Of a stretch of DNA of 64,000 nucleotides, positions 24,253 through 37,200 are shown one piece after another. A program made the position numbers and the translations under genes. Source of the DNA: Colias croceus (lineage: Eukaryota > Arthropoda > Insecta > Lepidoptera > Pieridae); contig NC_059538.1 in NCBI RefSeq assembly GCF_905220415.1, positions 7,006,001-7,070,000 on the forward strand. Reading direction: 5' to 3'. The notes beneath the pieces are model-generated. The model was given only the letters and a program-made list of their open reading frames with translations, was not told the origin of the DNA and made no database searches. Position 1 is the stretch's first letter, and each line of letters starts with the position of its first letter.

Positions 24253-24749
24253 GTAGAGCCATTTTAATAGGCAACATTTGACAGTTCAACAAAATTCAAC
24301 AACGTAACCTAGTAACGACGACATAGAATAACATGATATTTCGTTTTGTTAGAACTGCACATTTGCTTAACTTTTTTCAAATATGATTACATATTTATAA
24401 TAATAATGACCGATACAAGTAATTTTAAGATTTCATTTTACTGATAAACCATACTAAACATAATAAATAATTTCTGAATTGAAGAACTGACGTCGCTACA
24501 ATTTTGTGTCAATAAACCTTTTTTCTTTTTAAATACCAGAGACGTTACTCTAAAAATCGAAATCTGACATCTAGAATCGAATGCATTGATTACTTGTGAA
24601 TAAAAATCATCATAAATTAATAAATTCGATTGACAAATGTTTCAAATCCGTATCGATTAAATCACTTTAATCGATGTTTTTAAGCAGGTTACCTCTCTTC
24701 GAAGATAAAATTGATAGACGTCAAATGTTGCCTATTAAATTGGCTCGAC
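24253..24749 (+). mobile_element. MITE with GTAGAGCC termini, copy 2
   Basis: Flanked by TATA (24249-24252 and 24750-24753). It is nearly the same sequence as 8349-8857, in the same orientation, with small indels such as a missing stretch near 24615. It is intergenic. Confidence 0.8.
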
Positions 24750-25291
24750 TATAATAATTCATTCCTTTGTATTTTTAGATTTGAACGGTAAGATTTATAT
24801 GACATCCGATTTATGATTTTAAAAGCAATATGAATCACGTTTAGATATTAGATAAATATATAAGAAGAAAAGAGAAATCCTTACCTTTACGTCTGCCTTA
24901 TTTATATGTACCAATTAAATTTCTAAACGTTAAGTACTACTGTCAGGACTTTTTTTTTGCAATTTGCGAGCGCGAAAATCCAAATTGAAGAATTATCCAA
25001 AGTTTACTTCTGACCGTACCTATTCACAGAAGAATATTATAAAAGTACAATTAATGTACTATTATAATTTTAATGTATCTATATTGATTTAATTTCCATT
25101 AATTACTTAAAATTAAAACTTGAAGATTGGAGCAACTAATTCAATCTATAATGGTAAATTTTGAATCTAAGGTTAAATTAAATAATTTTTTGTAACATTT
25201 CAATTAAAAATTATATAGGCATTTTATTAATTAAAATATATTGGATATATGATTTTAGCCTAGGTATTTGCTAATACATCTACATTAATAC

Positions 25292-28200
25292 TTGTTCTCA
25301 TTTCAGGACATTAATAAGAGACATGAAGAGGCAGAAAATGAAATACAAGATCTATTAAATCTATTGAAAAATACGTATGAATTGAATTTACAAATCAATA
25401 TATTTTCTACATTGGGTGCTTATTTGTTGTCGAACGTAAGGAAAACGAATACAAAAATTATGTATGGATTATCACATTGAAATTGATTTTAAATTAAATG
25501 AATATTTCAGGGTGAACATAGATCTGTAATAATTAAATATGTACCACTCTATAATAAAATACTGCAGTGTTTAACAAGTGGACGTTCACTACAACATGTT
25601 ACATTTAATTTTGTGTCTGCTCTTTTGTATATTGATGTAGACGAGGGGCCGACCAGAAAAAAAGCTTTACATATTCATGCCCAAAATATGATACGGGTCA
25701 GCGGATGTCTATCAGCAATGTGTGATCTCTTTGTGACGTGTATGATGGTAATAGATTTTATAATTATTTATAGTTATCTCGCAACAATATTACATAAACG
25801 ATTCACAAGTAAAAATAACTCGGTCGAGATTACTTTTAAAAAAAATAATTTATTTAAACAAATTACAATTTTTACTTAATCTACGACCTTAACTATAGAG
25901 AGCTGGTGTGAGAATGACGAGTTCACTTGTGAATTGCTTATATACCCGAGATATCCTCCTGCCTGGTGGTCCGGTGGTGGTCCGATACCGTATAACCATT
26001 AAATTAATATCCCTTTGTTTCATCAATTACGTATTGTTCATGTTGATACGTTCCTTCTTGGATGTCCACGGTGTTATCATATTGAGTTCACTGGAATTCG
26101 CATAATGATCCTGTTTCTTAGGTATTTGCCTTGTTTTGTTATTTATTTTAAAATTAAGTGTGGCCTTTTGCTTTGCTTTACTGTCCCCCTCCAAATTCGA
26201 AGTACAGGTTTTTGAACGAAACCTGGATCTGAGAATTTTAACATAGATTAGGCACATTATTATCACAATAGTTATAAATGTTATCCAACTATATTGAATA
26301 ATATCGTGAGTTTCAAAATTAAATGCGGGAATCCTCTTCAATTCGTTTAGCTTAGATGAAATCTTCTTTCTGTCATACTTGCTAAGTTCTATTTCAGTTA
26401 CAGTCTCCATTGGCTGTAAATCCACTTTACCAATAATTATTTTGTCTGTTGATTCCCTCTCGTGTGAAATAAAGTTTTTCCTGAAACATTCAACTCACAA
26501 TTTTCTCCATATAATATATTAGTATGCTTTGTCCATAAAGTTTCTCTATGATTATTACACTTAATTCCAACTTCAGTTGTCTTATTAAAATACATATAAA
26601 TTGCTTTTGGGGATATCTCAAAAATTTCCTCTTTAGGACACTTTATTGCTACCATTTGACATTTTTCGCTATTCATTGTATTTAGTATTTCAGATTCACA
26701 AGTATCATTCGTCAAAATATTTCCTTTACAAATTAATTCATTTATTTCAATACAATCTTCAGCTTCATACATTTCTTCTTCATTGTAAGCTAAAGTAACC
26801 GTTCGCATAATAGGATAGGAACAGGATAGGTTATGTTGGATAATAGGTACAATTTTTCTTGTTCTAAATACACTATTCTTAACTAATGGTATTTCTATTA
26901 CAAAGTATACTATTCCATCAATAATTTCACAATCTACAGTAATAAACTTTTCTAAATCATTTACATTTCTAGATATAACAATTTCACTTGGAATACTATT
27001 AATCGTATCTTCTAACAATTGAGATTGCAATATACTATAATGATACATTTTGTGTTCAGCAAACGTAATAGCTGTTGTTAATCTTTCACTTACATCTTGC
27101 AAAGTTTGAGCTTGCAATAACAAAGATATAGCAACCTTTTGTTGCGCTTTACTAGTTAACATAGTTAACAATTGATTATTAATATCTTCCTGAATTAACG
27201 TAATATTTGCAATCTGCTTATTATATTCCTCTAAAGTTTCATCTGTTACCGATATTTGTTTATTATAAGCAATTCTTACAGTTTCTAAATCTCTTTGAAT
27301 CATATCTAAATCATTTTGATCTAAATTACCAGTTATCGACTTAATTACACTTCCTAAACCATTAATTAATCCTCTTTTAATCCTATTCTTACTTTGAATA
27401 TTTAAATGTTTACATATCTCTCTAACATGTTCTAATATAATATTAATTCTCTGATATATATGATTAACATCATCTATCTTAGAATTTTTATAAGCAAAGT
27501 TTACAGATTGTTGTATATTTTCTAAATTTAATACAATTGGTTTTATTTCTAACTTATGAATAATATACCACTTTCCTTCTAAAATTCGAGCAGGCTTCAA
27601 TTCGACTATTATTACATTTTCTGACGGTTCTAACTGCTTGAACTTGTATCCGAAAGTGAAGTAGATTCTGAAACAATTAGTTCCTCTACATGATATATTT
27701 TACCATTACTTATTTTATATTTATTATGAGGTTCAACACTCAATATTTTATATGGACCTAAAAATCTTGATTTCGTTTTATGCCTGTCCGCCATAGAGTT
27801 TTTCAAATAAACTGTATCACCTACCTTAAATATTTTCGGGGGTTTAATTCTTTCATTCAATCTTTTATTCCTATCATGCTTTTGCTTCTTTAATAATTTA
27901 TGAACATTTTGATTTAATTCTTTCGCAAAATCTCTATGCTGGGCAGTATACCTCTGTATAACTACTTTTAAATTATCAAAACTACGCAACTTAGGCTTTC
28001 TACCAAAATGCACTTCAAATGGCGTCATATTTATCGCACTATGCATTGTATTATTATAAGAATGTACAATAAAATTAATCTTTTGATTTTGGTCCAAATC
28101 TGATTCACGTTGTAAACGAAATAACTCTTGTATAGTACTATGTAAACGCTCAACATCCGAATTTGATTTATGATGTTGCGGTGACGTAGTATGATTAATA

Positions 28201-31200
28201 ATATTATAAGTTTTAAAAAGTTCCGTGACAATCTCACTACAGAACGATTGTTCACCATCATGCACTATCTTATTAGGTGCCCCTATTAATGCAAATATTT
28301 CGTACAACACATCGTATACTCTACTTTTATCTACAGGTTTAATAATAGCATATTTCGAAAACTTATCAATAATCGTTAGATACCATTGTCTTTCTAAAGA
28401 CATAAAATCTATATGCCATACTGACATCGGTTCATGTGGAGTTTCTGTCTCCGAATATAGTGTATTATTTGGATGTCTATTATATTTTTCCTTCCTACAT
28501 AATTCACAATTTAATATATATTTCTTAATATTTTTTCTCATATTCTCCCAATAATATTTTTCACGCAATTGTTTATACACAATTTCTATACCTGCATGTC
28601 TATTATTTAATAAGTGACATTCTTTAATTAATTTTAACTGTTCCTCTTTATCATCTATTTCTATCAATGATTTAGTATATCTAGTTGGCTTAAACTTACT
28701 ATGATCAAAATACTTCCTATAAACTTCAGAAATTTTATAATACAATTCGTCATTTGGTATTATAAAAGCATATTTTTCCTTACTCAAATATTCTAACATA
28801 TCGCACCCTTAAAACATAAATGGCACTAAACGAAAATGTTAATTTTACAGTACGGCCGTTTTAAGATTTTTTAAAAATTGAATTGGTGATATGGAACTAA
28901 AAAAAAAAATATAGACTTGTGATCGGATTAAAATAACAGTTTGACTAACGCTGTTTCAGTATCCAGTGGCAAACAATAAAATTATTGATTATTTATTAAT
29001 GGAGAAGCATTTTAAAAAAATGTTTAGTATTGTGTCGGTTATAGTTTTCTAGTTATTCAAAACTTTTTGCTTAATGACCTCTAAAATGTTATTTTCCCTA
29101 CATTGTAATAATAACAAAGACAGAAATAAAACAGTAGAATTACTAAAATAATAAAGAATTATATTTATTTGGCACATGCTCATAGTTTTCGGTCAAAATT
29201 ACCACACATATTCATAATTAAAACACAAACACAAAGTCTGTTTGAATCTAGATAAAAGTATTGTCATAAATAACATTAACATTAAAATCTTGTTCTTACT
29301 ACTTACTAATCAGTACAGTTATTAGAGGTATTTCAATTAATTTGCTAAGGTCAAATTCTTTCCAAGTAGGAACTGTTAAAGTTACGTAAAAATCAGCGTA
29401 TCAAAGGTTTAATTATCACGGGTCAGTAAAAATCTTGCAGTAACTTCGTTAACCTTCTTCGGTTTTCTATTAGAGTTAGGGCCGATTTTTCAATGCCCAG
29501 ATAAACAGCTAGATAGACTTTATTCTTCAGTTAACAAAATATTCAATTTTTCAATAGACGAATAGGACTTATCTATCGAATAACTACGTTATTTGAGGAA
29601 TAAATCTATCTGCTGCTCCAACGGCCAGATAGCGTGCTATTCGACGATTAGACGTTTGAGTTGACAACTGACGCGTCAAATTTGGGATATTTTCGTATGT
29701 AATAACATAGAGCGTAGAATTTTTACAATAAAGCCTCTTTCTATAAAATAATTATCAATTAAAATCATATTGAAATTGATGTTTTTGATAGTACTGATGA
29801 TCATGCCATTGAAAATTTGCCGGGCGCTGCCTTTATGTCGTTTCCATCGAAATATATAAATTTTAAAATCTGAAATTTTAACACAAATTTAATCAAAACT
29901 CTTTACTCGAATCAAAACAATAATCAACAATCATAGAACACAAGATAAACTTAAAATGCACTCCTGACGTGAGTCATAATGACGGTTGTTGACATATTGC
30001 AAGTTGACTCTATCCCGCTCTAACCTGACTAATTTAATATGTTTGTTTCACCACTCCAAAAGCAGAGCTGCCAATATGGAAATATTAATTGGTCAGATAG
30101 TTATTCATCAAATAAATCACGATTGAAAAATAGGCGAGCCGTTATGAGTTAGATAAGCAAACGAATAAATCTATTCGAGGGGTACCTAGTTATTAGACTG
30201 TTTATCTGGGCATTGAAAAATCGGCCCTTAATCTTTTTATATATTTTATATCTGGGCTTTATCTCTGTTAAGTTAAAAATAAGTTTTCGTGACTCTTCAG
30301 AAATTCTATCTGCGATTTTCAGACGACATGTACTTCCACAAGGTTGCTTAATCATTTTAGCTGGAAAAACGTTTTGAGTTTGAAACATATTTTTGCCTGT
30401 ATTTATTAGTATCTTCACAATATTTGTAGTATGTAACGATCTTATTCTTTTTCGTTTTCTTGTAATTGCATCAACTGGCTGAGTTGGAGCTTCTTTTGCA
30501 GTATCGTTCATCGTTCCTGTGTCATTTGTATTAAAATGTATGATTTCGACGTTATCAGCAGGGTTGGAAGAGGCGACAAGATAACTATCATTCGGAGCAA
30601 GACTATTTTTAAGATTCGAATCAGCAGGAAGATGATCACTTATTTGATGATTATTAGAAACTTCAACAATCTGAGTGAAGGAAATGTCATCAATTTTTGC
30701 ATTTGGTCATTCCTTTTACTTTACATTTTGGGTTCTCTGTTTCGTCATCCGGATTAGAAGGGTCGAAATTATCACGTGTGTCTATAGTACCTACTTTGAG
30801 TAATTTGTTGGGTTAGGTTATGGCCTTTGTATAGACAAAGCTGAAGCTGAACTGGATGATGTGCTTGAGGACGAAGATGAGAACGAGCTGGACGACGAAG
30901 ACGATGACGACGAGTTTGAGTTTGATCTCCTGCATTTTTTATTTGATGGAAAGTTTGTTCTGTCATCGTCTGAGGCGAGAAAAAAGTTACCATCGTCAGT
31001 GTTAGTTTGGTTGTGATAAGAGCTTAAAGGATGAACTTCTCATGATGTTCAAATCGGACGCACTCATTGTTGAAAGCGGTTCAACAATATCGGAATTTCT
31101 TTTAGAAGCAGGCTTAGTAATTTGAGATCCATCATCGTCATCATTTTCTTTTTTTCTTTGATTGTTCTGAGTTGATAATTCTATTATACTTCTACATCTA

Positions 31201-34200
31201 CTTCTTTTCGGATCCATGATAGTATAATACAAAAAGCCTTAAACAAAATGCCTTTTTTATTATTAAATTCGAATAAAAACAAAGTCCTAATTAAAGTTAA
31301 CATAATATAACTGACACTAATGTAATTACGCACAGCGAAAATTTAAAAGCATATTTATTGATTAAATGGCTCTTTAAAGAAAATGCCCGTTATTGAATTT
31401 CGTATAAAACAAAATCCACACTAAACTTATTAAATAACTGGCATTATATTCAAACTGCCACTTATGCATTTACTCACTGTAAATATTCGAAAGCAAATTA
31501 ATTAAATAAGTGGCACTTTACACAAAGTGCCAGTTTTTGACTCACCTCGACAAGGATTTCCACCGGAGACTTGACGCGAAATGGCATAGTGCCGGTTTAT
31601 CAATTACCGACCGGACAAATTGTGACAAATTCATAAGTGACACTAGCGACATCTAGCAAAAATTTGACGCATTAGAGCTACCGGGATCTTTGCGTTAGGC
31701 GCGTTTCGTTTTATGCCTTTTGACTGCATACTTAACTCAAAAATGAATTTTTTTGTATAGTGCCACTTATGTTTTAAGTGTGCGATATATCTTTTAATAA
31801 CTTCTTCCTCATTGTTAGGTGGAATATAAAAATACCACATACCTTTTTCAAATTTCGCGTTTTCATATGGAGCACTTTCAAACACAACACGTCTGAGACG
31901 TTTAGGTGGGTAACTATCAATGATTGGAATACCTGTATCACTGTCTTGTTGACAAGAGTGTATTGTGTTGCTCAACGACCTATTGTCCGAGCAAGAATTC
32001 GATTCAGTGGTTATTGCTGTATCATTATTACGCGGTGTACTAGCTAACGATAATTCCTCGCCACAATGCGCTGCTACGGAATCTACACTTGTGTGGTTTA
32101 TTTGTATTCTACTTAATGCGTCAGCTACGTAGTTTTCTTTACCCTTGACGTGCTCAATTTTGTAATCATAGTCTTGTAGTTTAAGTTTCCATCTTGTTAG
32201 TCTTTGATTCGGCTCTTTTAATTTAGATAACCATATTAATGCTTTATGATCTGTTCTTAAGATAAATCTCCTACCGTAAATATAGGGTCTGAATTGATTA
32301 ACAGCCCAAATAATCCCTAACAATTCTTTTTCCGTAGTGTTATACTTTCTTTCTGTTTCGCTTAAAATTCTCGACGCATACGCTATCGGATGATTTTCTT
32401 GACTTAATACTGCACCTAGAGCTATGTCCGATGCATCAGTTGTTAACACAAACGTTTTACTAAAATCAGGGAATGCTAAAATCGGAGCATTCATTAATAA
32501 TTGTTTACACGACTCAAATGCTTCTTTATACTTATTATTATTAATATTAATAATCGCGTTCTTTTTAGTCGCATCCGTTAAAGGCTTAACTATCTTACTT
32601 AAATTAGGAATAAACTTTCTATAATAACCTATTAATCCTAAAAAACTTCTAACTTCTTTTAACGTTTTCGGAATCGGAAATTTCTTAATTGCCTCTATCT
32701 TTGACTGATTTGGCTTTAGTCCGTCTTTATTAAGAACATGACCTAAAAATTCGATTTCCTCCTCCATGAATACGCATTTATTTTTATTTAACTTTAAATT
32801 AACCCTACGTAACGCTTCAAAAACTTGCTGCAACCTATTTATATGGTCTTGCTTATTTTTTGAATATATAATTATATCATCTAAATAAACTAAACATATA
32901 TTCCTACTTATTTCCGTTTTTAAGATATTATTCATCATTCTTTGAAATGTCGCGGGAGCGTTCTTTAAACCGAATGGCATTCGCAAAAATTCATAATGCC
33001 CATTAGGCGTACTAAATGCCGTTTTCTCAATAGATTCTTTATCCATTAAAATTTGGTGATAACCCGAAGTTAAATCTAAAGTAGAGAAATATTTATTCCC
33101 TTGTAACTTAGAAAATAACTCTTCAATATTTGGCAATGGAAATTTATCGGATTTTGTAATTTCATTTAACCTCCTATAGTCTATTACCATTCTCCATTTC
33201 TTAACGTCTGATTGATCGATTTTCTTTGGCACTATATGCACTGGGGATGACCATGGCGATTCGGAAGGTTGAATTATTTTTTCATTTAATAATTTAATAA
33301 TTTGTTTATCAACTTCTTCTTGTTGAATTTGCGGCAAACGAAAAGGACGTTGGTAAATTGGTTCATCACTAATTAAATTTATTTTATGTTTAATTGATGT
33401 AGTCGCGCTATTCGTTACATCTTCCGTAAATAAATCCTTATAAGTTTCGCATAAATTATTAATATCTGAATAATTTTCATTAGTCATATGGTGAATTAAA
33501 ATTTCACTACTTGGCAAAATTAATTTACGCTCTTTTAAATCTATTTTAGCATTAACTTGTTCAATCATATCTGTACCCATTAAAATATCATATTGATCAC
33601 TAAAATTAAATATATAAAACTTCATTGTTCCTTCACCCGTATCAAAGTACTTATACCAGAACGGAGTTTCGATTAAACCTACATGAGTTGACGTACCGTG
33701 AGATGTACGAACTGAAAATTTCTCAGGCTTATAGTAACTTTTAAAATATTTCGAAGCTTTTTCCGTCATAAAAGATCTCTGACTACCTGTGTCTATTAAA
33801 ACTTTTAATTTTGGATCATCCGTTTCGAAATAAGGTAAATAAGACTTAACAAAATTAAATTCTATGGCCCTTTCTTTTGAGAGGCCTTTTTGTAAAAATT
33901 TGCTTCCTCTATATTATTACTATGAAAAACTTCCTCTGCCACTAACCCTTTACCTAAATTCGTTTGACCTGGGCGTAACTGAGGCGCTGTCCGCATGGAC
34001 ACGTCTTCTGTTTCATTTAAATTTCTATTAATTGGGCGATATTGATTACGCTTAAAATAACTATTCTGTGGCTTATTAAACACATTATTTGGATTAGGCT
34101 TCCATGGGTATTTTTGATGGAAGTTATTGTTATTACTTTGATTATGATTGTGATTATAATTGTTATTATTATAATTTATCCTCGGATTTTGTAGATAATT

Positions 34201-37200
34201 AGGATAACTATGCTTTTGGTTTGTAAAATTTGGTTTATGTTGTGAATAACCCTGCTGAACAATTCGCGGCGGCGGTAAAATACTCGAAAACTTTTGTTTA
34301 ATATTGTCAAACCTACCCTCAGCTTCTAATTGTAGAATTCGGGCGGCCGTTTCCTCAAAACCACAGTTTGATACGTAAATTTGATCATGATAAGGTAAAC
34401 TGTTCCTTAACGCATTTTGCGCGGTATTAATATACGGTTCCATAACTTCGTCGACTAACGTTTTCTCGGTATATTTGTCTAACAACTTACTTCTAATAAA
34501 AAATAACTTTTGTTTTAATTCAAAAATTAAATCCTTATAACTACCTTTTCTCTTAACATTCGATAATTCAATTAATAATGTATTAAACTCCCTATTATCT
34601 CCACATTCTTTCTTTAAGGTTAATTCTATATTTTTCCATTTGAAATCATGGTCTACCATTGAAATAGTCATGGCGGCCTTAGATTCTAGCTTACTCAACA
34701 ATAACATAACGTTTGGTGGTGTGTCCCCACCCGCGATTTGTAACCAATGTTTGGCACAGTTTATAAAATTGTACAAATTAAATGCGTCACCATCATATGT
34801 GGGAACGAACGATAACAAAGTTTTTGGATCCATATTGTCTATGACAGTTGGATTACTAGAGCAATTTGAATAACACAAATCACTAAGACTGCTCTCACTT
34901 TCAGAAGAAGAGTGATTCTCTCCCGTATCCCTATAGTTATATATAAAAGTCGGGGGTTTCAAGTGGAAAGGAATGGTGAAAGGATTATGCAACGGTACTT
35001 ACAGCACAAATCCAACGATGACCTCCTTTCTCATATCTTCCCTCGAACTTGTATTTTCACTAATTTATTTTTGGGTTGCTTAACTTTCAACCTTGAAAGA
35101 TTTCGTGAACTTTTTCGTAATAACGATGTTTTACTTTAATTCACTCGTTAAGCCCCTAAGTTGGGCGCCAGTAAAAATAACTCGGTCGAGATTACTTTTA
35201 AAAAAAATAATTTATTTAAACAAATTACAATTTTTACTTAATCTACGACCTTAACTATAGAGAGCTGGTGTGAGAATGACGAGTTCACTTGTGAATTGCT
35301 TATATACCCGAGATATCCTCCTGCCTGGTGGTCCGGTGGTGGTCCGATACCGTATAACCATTAAATTAATATCCCTTTGTTTCATCAATTACGTATTGTT
35401 CATGTTGATACGTTCCTTCTTGGATGTCCACGGTGTTATCATATTGAGTTCACTGGAATTCGCATAATGATCCTGTTTCTTAGGTATTTGCCTTGTTTTG
35501 TTATTTATTTTAAAATTAAGTGTGGCCTTTTGCTTTGCTTTACTCACATATAATATCTTCTGGACGTTTATGAATGAAGTTGAAAAATTAGCGCTAATTT
35601 TAACTCTATGCAATTTTTTTATGCGGAATAATAGATAGGATTTAGGAACCTCCTTTAATGATGCTTAATTAATTTCATATCTAGCTTATTAAGGTATAGA
35701 CTAGGTAGTAGGTATATTATAGGTATCTATTCTGGAAGACTGTCTGATGTCTCTTGACTAGGTACTAACAGTGAAGTTTTCGAAACATTGCATTGAATAA
35801 TACAATGAATAAATTTAGTCTAAAATCCGTTAGACCGTTATCTGTTTAATTTTTAAATGTATAATACAAATCAAAATCTCTCCTTACGCACCTACCTAGA
35901 TATGGTAGCCTGGAAGAGATCGCTTCCTAGCGATAAGGCCGCCGTTTGTATATTATGTCTTTCTCTATTTTATATTCTTTCTGTATTTGTATTTATTATT
36001 TCATTTCATTTTATTTAGTATTTCTTATATGTGTGCAATAAAGTGTAAATTGTGCAATAATGTCGGTAAAATAAATAAATAAAATACACAAAGCACCAGG
36101 ATACGTGGCGGGCGTTGTGCCGCAGCCTCGCGGAAGTGTGTCGCGGCTCTAATATCAACCAGAGTTATTGTGCGCATCTCATTCCATGGGTATGTTTATA
36201 AACGTTACTTATATTTATGTAATTGTTGGATATTATGCAATATTTTACAATATAATGTTTATATTATTCGACACGACGTTTATCTATAGATGCCTACTTA
36301 ATACTTATTTTAAAGAGGATGGATTTCATTGTTTTTTGTTTTAAGATTTAATTCGTGTTTAATTCAAACAACAACTCCACAAATAGACCGATTAAAAAAT
36401 GTTTTGCTAATAGGTAGCTTCATCTTTACTCAGGTATATTTTCTGTGTTGAATTCATCGATCGCTATTCCTTTATGAACCTAGCCCTAGGTTTAACAAAG
36501 TTAGTTCATTACTTTGCATTCCAGATATGCTTTCGTGAGAAGTATAATATATAGCCGCGCATTAATTTTAATTTTACTTTTCCACATTTTAGTTACGCAT
36601 TTTTATATTTCGAACTTTAGAACAATGAAATATTTTCTTCTAGTGCGTTCAAAAAATTCAGCGCGGCGATACAAACGTCGTTAATGTTCTACAAAGTTTA
36701 ATAACGAACCACCAGCAAAATAATAAATTGTTCCACATTAACGATGGAATGTCGATATTTACCAGGTTTGATATTTGTGCATGTAGATATTTGATTATTA
36801 GTAAATATACATACAGTGGTGGACGTTTAATTAGAAACACGTAACAGGATGAAGTAGTCATCAAACTTATTTACTAGTGTATTAACGTATTAGAGATTAA
36901 GCATTATTATTTCATACTAGCTTCCGCCCGCGACTCCGTCCGCGCGGAAAAATTAAGAAAAATTAAGATTTATTTTTTTTACGTATTTTTCCGGGATAAA
37001 AAGTATCCTATTTTATGCCCAGGATAATAAGGTATAATTATACCAAGTTTCATCGAAATCGAACCGTTAGTTTTCACGTGATGCCTTCACATACAGACAG
37101 ACAGACAGACAGACAGACAAAAAATTTTTTAATCACATATTTAGGTTTGGTATCGATCCAGTAACACCCCCTGTTATTTATTTTTTCAATATTTTCAATG

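Larger units (their letters stand above)
21781..25291. other. Repeat-rich region without a recognised gene
   Basis: Between the transposase gene and the TERB1-like gene there is no coding region that can be supported. It holds a foldback (about 21820-22432), hairpins (23141-23181 and 23834-23949) and a MITE (24253-24749). A GC-richer stretch at 22440-23040 contains scattered short frames on both strands and no recognisable product; it may be an old transposon remnant. The rest, at 23190-23830 and 24754-25291, is AT-rich sequence with no visible signal. Confidence 0.45.
28801..31785 (-). mobile_element. TA-flanked DNA transposon inserted in pol, unclassified
   Basis: This 2985-bp element is flanked by TA (28799-28800 and 31786-31787). 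Its inverted termini start TCGCAC[C/A]CTTAAAACATAA and run about 27 bp with two mismatches. The right 450 bp carry several GTGGCACT/AGTGCCAC-like motifs (near 31436, 31463, 31507, 31523, 31588 and 31760), and one lies near the left end. They may be transposase sites. The minus strand holds pieces of a multi-exon transposase-like N-terminus (see 30149-31217). No DDE core is recognisable, so it is probably a deletion derivative. A Harbinger-like MITE lies inside. Confidence 0.8.
25808..35544 (-). mobile_element. Gypsy-type errantivirus provirus, young, interrupted in pol
   Basis: This is an LTR retrotransposon in minus orientation with two 375-bp LTRs, flanked by a 4-bp duplication CACA (25804-25807 and 35545-35548). 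Read 5' to 3' on the minus strand it has a 5' LTR, a tRNA-Lys-type primer site (TGGCGCCCAAC), gag, protease/RT/RNase H, a 2985-bp inserted DNA transposon, integrase, env, a polypurine tract (GGAGGGGGAC, complement at about 26182-26191) and a 3' LTR. The order gag-pol-env and the 4-bp duplication are typical of insect errantiviruses such as gypsy and TED. It sits antisense in an intron of the TERB1-like gene. Without the insert it is about 6.75 kb. Confidence 0.95.

Noticed and set aside
25908..26105. A 65-residue frame that occurs twice, identically (also at 35270-35467)
   Set aside because: Both copies lie in the two identical LTRs, so the repetition comes from the LTRs and not from a conserved gene.
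28225..28554. 109-residue plus-strand frame opposite integrase
   Set aside because: It is antisense to the integrase-coding strand, which has clear family motifs; the frame is a by-product.
37092..37125. ACAG/CAGA microsatellite as a separate feature
   Set aside because: It is a normal internal part of the Helitron-like insert and is described there.
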